Origin: UBA1672 sp964587815
Lineage (GTDB): Bacteria; Pseudomonadota; Alphaproteobacteria; Micavibrionales; Micavibrionaceae
Assembly (NCBI GenBank): GCA_964587815.1
Contig: CAZPMH010000030.1
Coordinates: 1 to 20,006, forward strand
Length of the DNA stretch: 20,006 nt
Direction: 5' to 3'
Shown: positions 14,190 to 20,006 of the stretch, piece by piece
Position numbering within the stretch: position 1 is the stretch's first letter
Layout of the letters: each line of letters starts with the position of its first letter
Program-made: the position numbers and the translations under genes
The notes under the pieces: model-generated
Databases searched by the model: none
Seen by the model: only the letters and a program-made list of their open reading frames with translations
What the model was told of the DNA's origin: nothing

Positions 14190-14885
14190 TTAACCTTGGA
14201 TACGTACGCTAAATGTACATGTCTGCCCCTGGTTATCTTCATCATATGCACCAGCAGCACCACATGTAGCGCCACCGCCACCACCAGCAGCACCAGTAGT
14301 TGGGTCACCATCATCCATTTTGCGATCCATACGTGCAGCATCAATCGGCTTCAAGCCAAGACCAGCAGCTGTACCTGACTGTACAACAGACAGATAGTGA
14401 CCTGAACGTGGTGTCGCCAATAATCCAACGGCAGCACCGTTCGTGAAGCCAGGTACGATTTCGTTACCTGTTACGCTTGCATCCATAAGGTTACCAACGT
14501 TAACACCAGAAACAAGATCAGCAGCTTCTAAATGAGGGAAAAACGAAAGTTCTTCACCCGCCGCCACTGCTGCTAATGGAACAGTTTCCAAACGTGTGTC
14601 ACCATCACCCGCTACGTTACACGGTGCAGCGGCACAGTTCGGTAGACGTGTGGTTGGTGTCAACATGTCACCAGGGAAAGCATTATAAATATCACGGAAT
14701 GTACCCGTGGCAGCATCAATAGCTTTGATTTGTGCAACAGTCGATGTGACCTGTGCGTTTGCGATCATTTCCTGACCTTTAAGGATACCACCAACAAGTA
14801 AGCCGATAATAACCATAACAACCGCCAATTCGACAAGGGTAAAGCCCTTTTCATCCTTTGCGGCATGAGTGATAGATGTATTCAT
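14190..14885 (-). CDS. Type IV pilin/pseudopilin-like prepilin
   Basis: The 231-residue protein has a class III prepilin signal. A 14-residue charged leader ends KDEKG, followed by FTLVELAVVMVIIGLL, so cleavage and methylation are expected at Phe15, with the conserved Glu at position +5 (E19). A YNAFPGD motif (67-73) and an IDAARMDRKMDDGDPTTG segment (181-198) are typical of one group of such pilins. Four cysteines (C84, C89, C208, C223) could make two disulfides. A Gly/Ala-rich run lies at 199-213. AGAGGAG is a very strong ribosome site, codons lean to GCT/GGT/CGT, and a strong terminator follows, all pointing to high expression. It is a single gene, not in a row of minor pilins. Major pilin versus pseudopilin cannot be settled. 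Confidence 0.9.
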   Translation of the reverse strand: MNTSITHAAKDEKGFTLVELAVVMVIIGLLVGGILKGQEMIANAQVTSTVAQIKAIDAATGTFRDIYNAFPGDMLTPTTRLPNCAAAPCNVAGDGDTRLETVPLAAVAAGEELSFFPHLEAADLVSGVNVGNLMDASVTGNEIVPGFTNGAAVGLLATPRSGHYLSVVQSGTAAGLGLKPIDAARMDRKMDDGDPTTGAAGGGGGATCGAAGAYDEDNQGQTCTFSVRIQG

Positions 14886-14945
14886 TATAGAATCTCCTCT
14901 AGAAGTTTTGAAAGTGTCTTAAGTTTGTTAAGATTTTTTTTGGAC

Positions 14946-14972
14946 GTGTTGAACAACACAAAACGAATCATA
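14946..14972 (-). promoter_or_regulatory. Possible pilin promoter with dyad at the transcription start
   Basis: The minus strand reads TATGAT (14972-14967), 5 of 6 to the -10 consensus, about 82 bases before the pilin ATG. A perfect dyad GTGTTG-AA-CAACAC (14946-14959, as read on the plus strand) falls where transcription would begin. It could be an operator or, in RNA, a 5'-terminal stabilising hairpin. No good -35 is visible, so the promoter call is tentative. Confidence 0.35.
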
Positions 14973-15028
14973 CACGCCTTTTTAAAATCAGAACAGTCCC
15001 AATATCTTCAGATTGCGAAAAAACAGCT

Positions 15029-15049
15029 AAAAAACCTTTAAATTAAAGG
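15029..15049 (-). terminator. Possible weak terminator after the AraC-family gene
   Basis: CCTTTAA (15035-15041) and TTAAAGG (15043-15049) are perfect inverted repeats around one base. On the minus strand they are followed by six Ts (15034-15029). This is about 75 bases past the stop of the regulator gene. The stem is AT-rich with two G-C pairs, so it may terminate only partly. Confidence 0.45.
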
Positions 15050-15072
15050 ATAGAGTCAAGCAAAAAAACAAA

Positions 15073-15084
15073 TTGACAAGTCAA
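15073..15084. repeat. Short dyad TTGAC-AA-GTCAA between A-rich direct repeats
   Basis: TTGACAAGTCAA at 15073-15084 is a 5+2+5 dyad. It is flanked on both sides by AAAAAAACAAA-type tracts (15062-15072 and 15084 onward). Its compact form is more like a protein-binding site than an RNA hairpin. It lies between the regulator stop and the pilin gene. Confidence 0.3.
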
Positions 15085-15122
15085 AAAAACAAAAAGCGTG
15101 GATATGTTGATAATCTTAAGGC

Positions 15123-16187
15123 TTAATTAATCATATTCTTGCGATAAGCGCTCGGACTTTGCCCAACGATCGATTTAAACGCACGATTATAAGACGCCAA
15201 AGAGTTAAACCCGACCTCTTCCGCAACAACTTTGATCGTTTCCTGCGTGCCGAGCAGTAATCTTTTTGAATCTTCAATGCGATATTCATTCAAAAGCTGC
15301 GGAAATGACTTGTTAAAATGTAAATTAATAATACGCGAAACTGCTCCATCAGGTACACCAAGCTCCTTCGCAAGGTCGGATCGTGAATAACTCACCTCAT
15401 GATAAATCTTATCTCGCTCTAAAAGCGTTACAATCTGTTGCGCCACTTTAAGTTCTTCATCTGAAAGAGTAGATGCATACGCCGTCTTCTCTTGCGTCAC
15501 AATAAATGCACTTGGATAGATACGAAACAGGCTTGTCGAAATCAAGTAAACAAACCCTAGACCAATAACCGTCCTGAAAAGTGAAAACTGAACCGGTCCC
15601 ACAAGGCCTGAACCAAAAATACCAACCCCCAGATAAGCAATATTGATGGTTATAAAAGACAGGATGAGCCAATATCGCTCCTGCCCCGCCTTTTGTTTTT
15701 GTATATCCTCAAAAATTGTTCGCTTAAACCAAATCAATAAAAGACTTACAGCACCAACGAAGGAACCGGAAAGGCTCAGCAACGTATAAAATTCTCTGCA
15801 GTTTCCTTCCGTACAGTTTTCATCAATAAACCCAATCAAAAACACAGACGTGAAATAAGCCAATGGAACGAGCAAGGGCAAAAACCAAAACATGAGGCTA
15901 GGCAAACGTGCGGTTTGCGATATTTGAATAATCAGCAAAACGCTGACAGGGATTCCCAAAGTCCAAAAGAACCATTGCAAGGACGCATAATCCTGAAAGC
16001 CTTCACTTAAAAAACGTTCTGCCACATCTGTGAAAAACGCTACGCCTAATATCAGAAAATATAAACATGGCAAAAACGCATTCGCAAAACGTCGCGCACG
16101 AAAGCATATGTGAACGATAACATACACACACTGGAAAACCCCAAACAGGGATAACACTTCTGTAAATGTAAAACGCAAGCTATCCAT
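15123..16187 (-). CDS. Membrane-anchored AraC-family transcriptional regulator
   Basis: The 354-residue protein joins an N-terminal membrane domain to a C-terminal AraC DNA-binding domain. I count seven hydrophobic segments at about 8-28, 37-55, 72-92, 98-120, 134-154, 171-194 and 203-223. Two cysteines (C125, C130) lie in the loop between segments 4 and 5. The double helix-turn-helix spans about 250-350: SRSDLAKELGVPDGAVSRII (268-287), then VVAEEVGFNSLASYNRAFK (320-338) and GQSPSAYRK, the AraC signature. ATG at 16187 is preferred over an in-frame TTG at 16193; neither has a clear ribosome site. It sits between the pilin gene and the secretin operon in the same direction, so control of pilus genes is plausible. 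The sensed signal is unknown. Confidence 0.88.
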   Translation of the reverse strand: MDSLRFTFTEVLSLFGVFQCVYVIVHICFRARRFANAFLPCLYFLILGVAFFTDVAERFLSEGFQDYASLQWFFWTLGIPVSVLLIIQISQTARLPSLMFWFLPLLVPLAYFTSVFLIGFIDENCTEGNCREFYTLLSLSGSFVGAVSLLLIWFKRTIFEDIQKQKAGQERYWLILSFITINIAYLGVGIFGSGLVGPVQFSLFRTVIGLGFVYLISTSLFRIYPSAFIVTQEKTAYASTLSDEELKVAQQIVTLLERDKIYHEVSYSRSDLAKELGVPDGAVSRIINLHFNKSFPQLLNEYRIEDSKRLLLGTQETIKVVAEEVGFNSLASYNRAFKSIVGQSPSAYRKNMIN

Positions 16188-16232
16188 GATCAAATTAAAC
16201 GCATTTTATCTAAAGATAGCAAGCGCATAACG

Positions 16233-16979
16233 TTATTCGCCCTCAACACAAAGGGGGTTATCTTTACGCTCATCCTCGGTCAAAACACGCACACATATAT
16301 ACTCTTTCATGGCATTCACTTCATTAGGGTGAAGTTCATCAATCTGGCTGCGCAAAATCTCCACCATAATCGTATATGCGGCCTTACTGTCCCCTTCGCT
16401 GTTTAAAATGATCGCAGGCATTTGCCTTGTCCACCCCGGCATATCCGGATGCTCCGAACGAGCCAACTTATAGGCAAGAGAAAGCGCTTTTTCCTGATCA
16501 TCAAGCTTAAAGCGAGCAAAATAAACAGCATGCGCAAGCCAACGCCAGCGCTCGCCCTCAGTGCGCACGCCCACATGCTCTAAATAATCTAAAACAGGCC
16601 TGTATTTTTCCGGCTCTTGCAAGGATCCGAAATAATAGGATGCTAGTTGCGGAATATAATTTGAACGCGGATCAAGATAGTCCTGAACAAAAAACCACTT
16701 CGTCAAAGTTTCAAAATTATAATCCTTAAGCGGCGTAACACGCCCTCCGCTATCCCCCATATTTTGAAGCATAAGGGAATTTACACGATACGCAAAACTT
16801 TTATCTCCCAAACCAAAAATCGCTGCATAATAATTTTCAGGCGCAGGCGGAACATTACCCCATTGCGCCTGCACATCGCGAACGGAAAACCAGTAAACCA
16901 CATTTAATAAAAGCGCGACCGCAATACAAATTTGCAGTCCCAGTACTCGCTTATTTTTTTTTGTAACGTTTGCTGTCAT
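16233..16979 (-). CDS. Membrane-anchored helical-repeat (TPR-like) protein of unknown function
   Basis: The 248-residue protein has a short basic N-terminus, one membrane segment (about 12-32) and a long, mostly helical domain expected outside the cytoplasm. Segments such as YIPQLASYYFGSL (108-120), YRPVLDYLEHVG (126-137), WLAHAVYFARFK (147-158) and QEKALSLAYKLAR (162-174) suggest degenerate TPR-like helix pairs. I cannot assign a named family. The ATG at 16979 overlaps the TGA of the upstream permease by one base (TGATG), so the two are translationally coupled. A TTG one codon upstream is possible. Coupling to an ABC-2 permease behind a secretin suggests an accessory role in that complex, but this is inference. 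Confidence 0.75.
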   Translation of the reverse strand: MTANVTKKNKRVLGLQICIAVALLLNVVYWFSVRDVQAQWGNVPPAPENYYAAIFGLGDKSFAYRVNSLMLQNMGDSGGRVTPLKDYNFETLTKWFFVQDYLDPRSNYIPQLASYYFGSLQEPEKYRPVLDYLEHVGVRTEGERWRWLAHAVYFARFKLDDQEKALSLAYKLARSEHPDMPGWTRQMPAIILNSEGDSKAAYTIMVEILRSQIDELHPNEVNAMKEYICVRVLTEDERKDNPLCVEGE

Positions 16980-17737
16980 CAAAATTGCCGTTTAACAAAG
17001 TCAAAAGACGCAGCAGATAAAACAAGAGCAGAGAATACAACGCCCTGAACAAGAACCATTAAAAGGCTGAAATGACTATCAATGCCGTAAAGCAGCCAGG
17101 AACTTTGCCCAAGAAGGTCAAGACGCGGCGTGATAACGGAAACAAGCTGTAATGCCATAGCAAAAACGCCTGTATCGTCAACAAGGTTGGCATCAATGAT
17201 CCCTAAAAACTGCCCCATCAAACGACCGAGAACATAAACGCCTAAACTGGCCATCACGGCTGTCACTGCGCTGGAAATATACATGGAAAAAAACAACGCC
17301 AGATTAACCATGATGACGCATTCCACAAAAACGCTAAAAATCCACAGGACATGTCCTTGCGAAAATAAGTGCGGCCCCACAGCAAACAAAACAGCTCCGA
17401 GGCAAATACAAATAAAGAACGATAGAACAGCAAAAGAAAAAGCGTAAGAGAATATAATGGACGTCCGAGAGACAGGTCGAGACAACAGGAATTCAATATC
17501 CTTATTGTCAAACGAACGACGAACAAAGAAAACAACAAAAAGCACCAGCGCAAAGACCACAATAATGCGCATACCGCTTGCCGCAAAAATTAACGTAAAC
17601 TCGTCCTTCTCAGAAAGCGCAGAGTCCCCCAGAAAAAAAGACAAACTCGCCGCGACCACCAAACACACAATTAGGGATAAAAACAACTTATCCCTAATCG
17701 CTGCGAGTAATGCATATTTAACTAAAGTTGACGACAC
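16979..17737 (-). CDS. ABC-2 type transporter permease
   Basis: The 252-residue protein is an integral membrane protein with about six hydrophobic segments (roughly 17-37, 56-73, 96-120, 128-152, 157-180, 223-245). Between the second and third is FDNKDIEFLLSRPVSR (76-91), the cytoplasmic loop typical of ABC-2 permeases that couples to an ATPase. The start is GTG at 17737, backed by GAGGG about 9 bases upstream, 17 bases after the secretin stop. No ABC ATPase gene is in the window, so the partner must be elsewhere, perhaps upstream of the window edge. The stop overlaps the start of the helical-repeat protein gene. The transported substrate is unknown. Confidence 0.82.
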   Translation of the reverse strand: MSSTLVKYALLAAIRDKLFLSLIVCLVVAASLSFFLGDSALSEKDEFTLIFAASGMRIIVVFALVLFVVFFVRRSFDNKDIEFLLSRPVSRTSIIFSYAFSFAVLSFFICICLGAVLFAVGPHLFSQGHVLWIFSVFVECVIMVNLALFFSMYISSAVTAVMASLGVYVLGRLMGQFLGIIDANLVDDTGVFAMALQLVSVITPRLDLLGQSSWLLYGIDSHFSLLMVLVQGVVFSALVLSAASFDFVKRQF

Positions 17738-17754
17738 AGTGAAAGACCCTCAGC

Positions 17755-19596
17755 TTACAAATCAAATGGACGACGATCCGCTGAAAACATCTTGTAAAGA
17801 TCGCGATCAGTGGTATGAACCGTTTCATTACCATTATTAATGATCGTTGCTTTCAAAAAGATGATCAATTCAGTCTTACTTATGCTATCACTGTGGGTAC
17901 GGAAAGCCTTACCAACAAGAGGCAACTCGCCGAGAACAGGGATCGATTCCTGCCTTGTTTCAGCCTTATCCTGTAACAAACCGCCCATAACGACGGGTTG
18001 ACCAGAATTAACCTTAATAACTGTGTCAATCTCCTGAATATTGACCTCAGGAATTTGCGACTCAACGCCTGTAACACCACTAAGGAACGCGACGGAAGGG
18101 TCTGGAACAGAGCCGACAATCCTTGTGATCGTGGGACGAACAAGCATGGAAACAGTTTGCTCCTGAATATTAACTGATGGCTGCACATTAATAAGAACAC
18201 CTTCGGGAACACTTCTAATGTCGGCGTCAACATCTGTATTTCCTGGTGCTTCAAGCGTAGGGGGCTGAAAATCAACGTCGATTTCAAAGAAAACACGATT
18301 TGTTGCGACATTCAATATCGCTGCTTGATTGTTCAAAACAGTCATGCGAGGGCTCGCCAGAGCACGAACAGTACCGAAAGCTGACAATGCCTCAATAAAG
18401 GCGCCAAAATCATTTCCTGTGTAATCAACGAAACTATTAGAAACAGCAGGAATAACGCCACCTACCGTTGTTCCCGGCTCCTGTAAAGCAAACGGCGCAG
18501 AAACATCCAGAAAACCGAAACCGAACTCACCAGAGAATGCACTCCATTGCACACCGCTCGAGTGCTCATCAAATAAACTAACCTCAAAAATCTTCGCCTC
18601 AACCAAGACTTGCGCAGTAACAGATCTCCGCAATTCTTCTAAGTATTTTACAACCTGCTTATGCACGCGCTCAGATCCAAACACGGTAATCATACCCGCC
18701 TGCCTGTTAATACTAAACGTCGTTGAACGTTCCGCATCATCCTCTTCACCATTGACATCATCGACAGGCAAAGCCTCAACATTCAAGACAGCTTGCGGCG
18801 GCTGCACCTGAACACCGTCCGCACCCGCCTGCTCTGGTGCGACAGGAACAACATCAGGATTCTGCTGTGCGGCAGTAATACGCGGATCTCTTCGTGTCCT
18901 CAAAGAGGCAACATTAGAACCATCAAGAATTTGAGCAAGATTGACCTCCAACTCCCCCCAGAAATCTGCTGTATTCTCAGAAGACGATGTATAGCTCGAA
19001 CCTGTAGACGCACCATTACCCTCTTCAGAAACAACAGAAACAGTTGTGTTTACGTTACCTTGATTAGTACGAACAAAGCTAAGATAGTCAATTTTATAAG
19101 TCTTCAGATACGGACGATCCAACTCAACACGCAGGAATGAATCTTCAAATTTGTAACGCAACCCGGCGATGGAAGAAATACGCTTAACCACAACATCAAA
19201 CGGCTTGTTACGCGCTGTAAAAATAATTGATCCACGAATATTAGGATCCAACTCAATGTCGTAATTTGCCTGCTCGGCTAACTCATATAAAATATCGCGC
19301 AACGGCACTGACTGGTTAACAGAAATCGACACCAATGGCATCGTCTTCATTTCAGCAGGCGTCATAGAAACATAGGGCTGCAATTGCGGAATTGAGGCAA
19401 CCTTTTCCTCTTTTTCATCATCCTCTGGCAAACGCTCAGCAAGCGCATCTCTGAAATCCTGAACCTCCGCATTTGCTGCACGATCAGTCTTTGTATAATT
19501 CTTCGCAAGATCACACGCACTCAGCAAAAAAAGTGAAGCGAAAAGTACTGGAAAACAGGCGCGAGCCTTTAAGGTATGCGGACGCATGGAAAACAT
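17755..19596 (-). CDS. Type IV pilus/MSHA-type secretin lipoprotein (PilQ/MshL-like)
   Basis: Secretins form the outer-membrane gate for type IV pili and type II secretion. The 613-residue protein has a lipoprotein signal with lipobox LSAC and acylated C28. An STN-like N domain lies at about 88-158. A low-complexity Ser/Asn/Gln/Pro/acidic insert lies at about 190-290. An N-type domain follows to 330. The secretin core is at about 330-588, with VEAKIFEVSL (332-341), ASPRMTVLNNQAA (414-426) and the signature VVMGGLLQDKAETRQ (535-549) followed by PVLGELPLVGKAF. A lipid-anchored secretin of this layout is closest to MshL; PilQ and GspD are alternatives. ATG at 19596 has CGGAG 11 bases upstream. 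The ABC-2 permease gene follows closely. Confidence 0.92.
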   Translation of the reverse strand: MFSMRPHTLKARACFPVLFASLFLLSACDLAKNYTKTDRAANAEVQDFRDALAERLPEDDEKEEKVASIPQLQPYVSMTPAEMKTMPLVSISVNQSVPLRDILYELAEQANYDIELDPNIRGSIIFTARNKPFDVVVKRISSIAGLRYKFEDSFLRVELDRPYLKTYKIDYLSFVRTNQGNVNTTVSVVSEEGNGASTGSSYTSSSENTADFWGELEVNLAQILDGSNVASLRTRRDPRITAAQQNPDVVPVAPEQAGADGVQVQPPQAVLNVEALPVDDVNGEEDDAERSTTFSINRQAGMITVFGSERVHKQVVKYLEELRRSVTAQVLVEAKIFEVSLFDEHSSGVQWSAFSGEFGFGFLDVSAPFALQEPGTTVGGVIPAVSNSFVDYTGNDFGAFIEALSAFGTVRALASPRMTVLNNQAAILNVATNRVFFEIDVDFQPPTLEAPGNTDVDADIRSVPEGVLINVQPSVNIQEQTVSMLVRPTITRIVGSVPDPSVAFLSGVTGVESQIPEVNIQEIDTVIKVNSGQPVVMGGLLQDKAETRQESIPVLGELPLVGKAFRTHSDSISKTELIIFLKATIINNGNETVHTTDRDLYKMFSADRRPFDL

Positions 19597-19670
19597 GACA
19601 GGAAATACTCCGAGTTATAAACTTTTGAAAAGAAAGGCAAAAGAACTTCTGCCCATTGATTCGTTTCAAT

Positions 19671-19697
19671 AGTATATCAGAATAAAAAACTTTTCAA
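19671..19697 (-). promoter_or_regulatory. Candidate promoter for the secretin operon
   Basis: The minus strand reads TTGAAA (19697-19692), then TGATATACT (19679-19671), an extended -10 (TGn plus TATACT, 5 of 6). The spacer to TATACT is 15 bases, short for a -35 but acceptable for an extended -10; a 17-base spacer to TACTAT is an alternative. Transcription would start about 70 bases before the secretin ATG. If real, the secretin, permease and helical-repeat genes can be expressed apart from the upstream ATPase gene. Confidence 0.4.
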
Positions 19698-19746
19698 AAC
19701 AGGAGATGTGCGGCTGTTCTCTAAAAATGTGAATAAAACACGGCGG

Positions 19747-20006
19747 TTATTCACTAAACGAAATACGCGATGTATCAACAGCATCAAGCGCATTCGTGTT
19801 TGCACTCCGCGATTCTTGCACCAACTTTGTTTGCTGAACTTTGATTTTCATATCCGAAGGCTTATCGGAATTCGTGATCGCACTGTCTTCCGTGATAAGA
19901 TCTTCAATATAAAGGCGCATCAATGATTGGTCAAAAGTCGACATACCAATGGAATTATTCTGTTCCATCACATCATGAATCTTGCCAATCTCACCCTTTA
20001 AGATCA
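19747..20006 (-). CDS. PilT/PilU-family pilus retraction ATPase, C-terminal part only
   Basis: Only the last 86 complete codons are in the window; the frame stays open to the edge. The visible sequence reads LKGEIGKIHDVMEQNNSIGM, then STFDQSLMRLYIEDLITEDSA and SDKPSDMKIKV. This matches the end of PilT/PilU ATPases, where a (G)M-x-TFDQ-L motif, a glycine or acidic turn and an xxDLRLKI-like strand are conserved. These hexameric ATPases drive pilus retraction at the inner membrane. After the conserved end there is an unusual tail of about 28 residues ending SRISFSE. The Walker motifs lie outside, so PilT and PilU cannot be told apart. The secretin gene follows after 150 bases. Confidence 0.8.
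   Translation of the reverse strand, partial: ILKGEIGKIHDVMEQNNSIGMSTFDQSLMRLYIEDLITEDSAITNSDKPSDMKIKVQQTKLVQESRSANTNALDAVDTSRISFSE

Noticed and set aside
14917..14941. Plus-strand terminator from TCTTAA/TTAAGA followed by eight Ts
   Set aside because: The 6-bp stem is entirely AT apart from two pairs, and no plus-strand gene ends there; better seen as AT-rich leader of the pilin gene.
15061..15095. A-rich direct repeats as a CRISPR-like or microsatellite array
   Set aside because: Only two imperfect copies; they are better read as flanks of the TTGAC-AA-GTCAA dyad.

Overview
The window looks like chromosomal DNA of an alphaproteobacterium with moderate GC. The evidence is gene order: dapF-mtaB-ftsY on the minus strand diverges from ffh-rpsP-rimM-(HAD)-trmD-rplS on the plus strand, and leuC/leuD/leuB follow. 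Ribosomal protein S16 also carries the long Ala/Glu-rich tail common in that class. A type IV pilus-like secretin and a PilT/PilU-type ATPase would fit a Micavibrionales-like lineage, but that placement is a guess. I saw no rRNA, tRNA, CRISPR, insertion sequence or phage gene.

Layout. 1-2895 (minus): dapF (lysine/peptidoglycan precursor), mtaB (tRNA modification) and ftsY (SRP receptor, cut by the window edge), tightly packed. 2896-3205: a 310-bp divergent intergenic region unusually rich in inverted repeats, the last three lying in the probable ffh leader. 3206-7884 (plus): ffh, rpsP, rimM, a HAD-family phosphatase, trmD and rplS, a protein-targeting and translation operon closed by a strong bidirectional terminator. 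7975-8673 (minus): an unrecognised acidic protein. 8843-14139 (plus): leuC, an HD-GYP-like protein that may be translated from a leaderless mRNA, leuD, leuB, then a membrane pair of NfeD-like protein and slipin (SPFH), closed by a second bidirectional terminator. 14190-20006 (minus): a type IV/II pilin-like protein with features of high expression, a membrane-anchored AraC-family regulator, a membrane-anchored helical-repeat protein, an ABC-2 permease, a lipoprotein secretin, and the C-terminus of a PilT/PilU-type ATPase.

How the genes work together. Ffh and FtsY are the two protein GTPases of co-translational membrane targeting and face each other across one intergenic region. RpsP, RplS, RimM, TrmD and MtaB serve ribosome structure, ribosome maturation and tRNA modification. 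LeuC and LeuD form isopropylmalate isomerase and LeuB performs the next oxidation in leucine synthesis. The right third looks like part of a pilus or secretion locus: retraction-type ATPase, outer-membrane secretin, pilin, plus an ABC permease and helical-repeat protein not standard for such clusters.

No clearly new biological system is proven here. The best candidates for a second look are the secretin/ABC-2 permease/helical-repeat operon with a membrane-bound AraC regulator, the multi-hairpin ffh and rplS leaders, and the HD-GYP-like gene inside the leu cluster with its start codon at the predicted transcription start.
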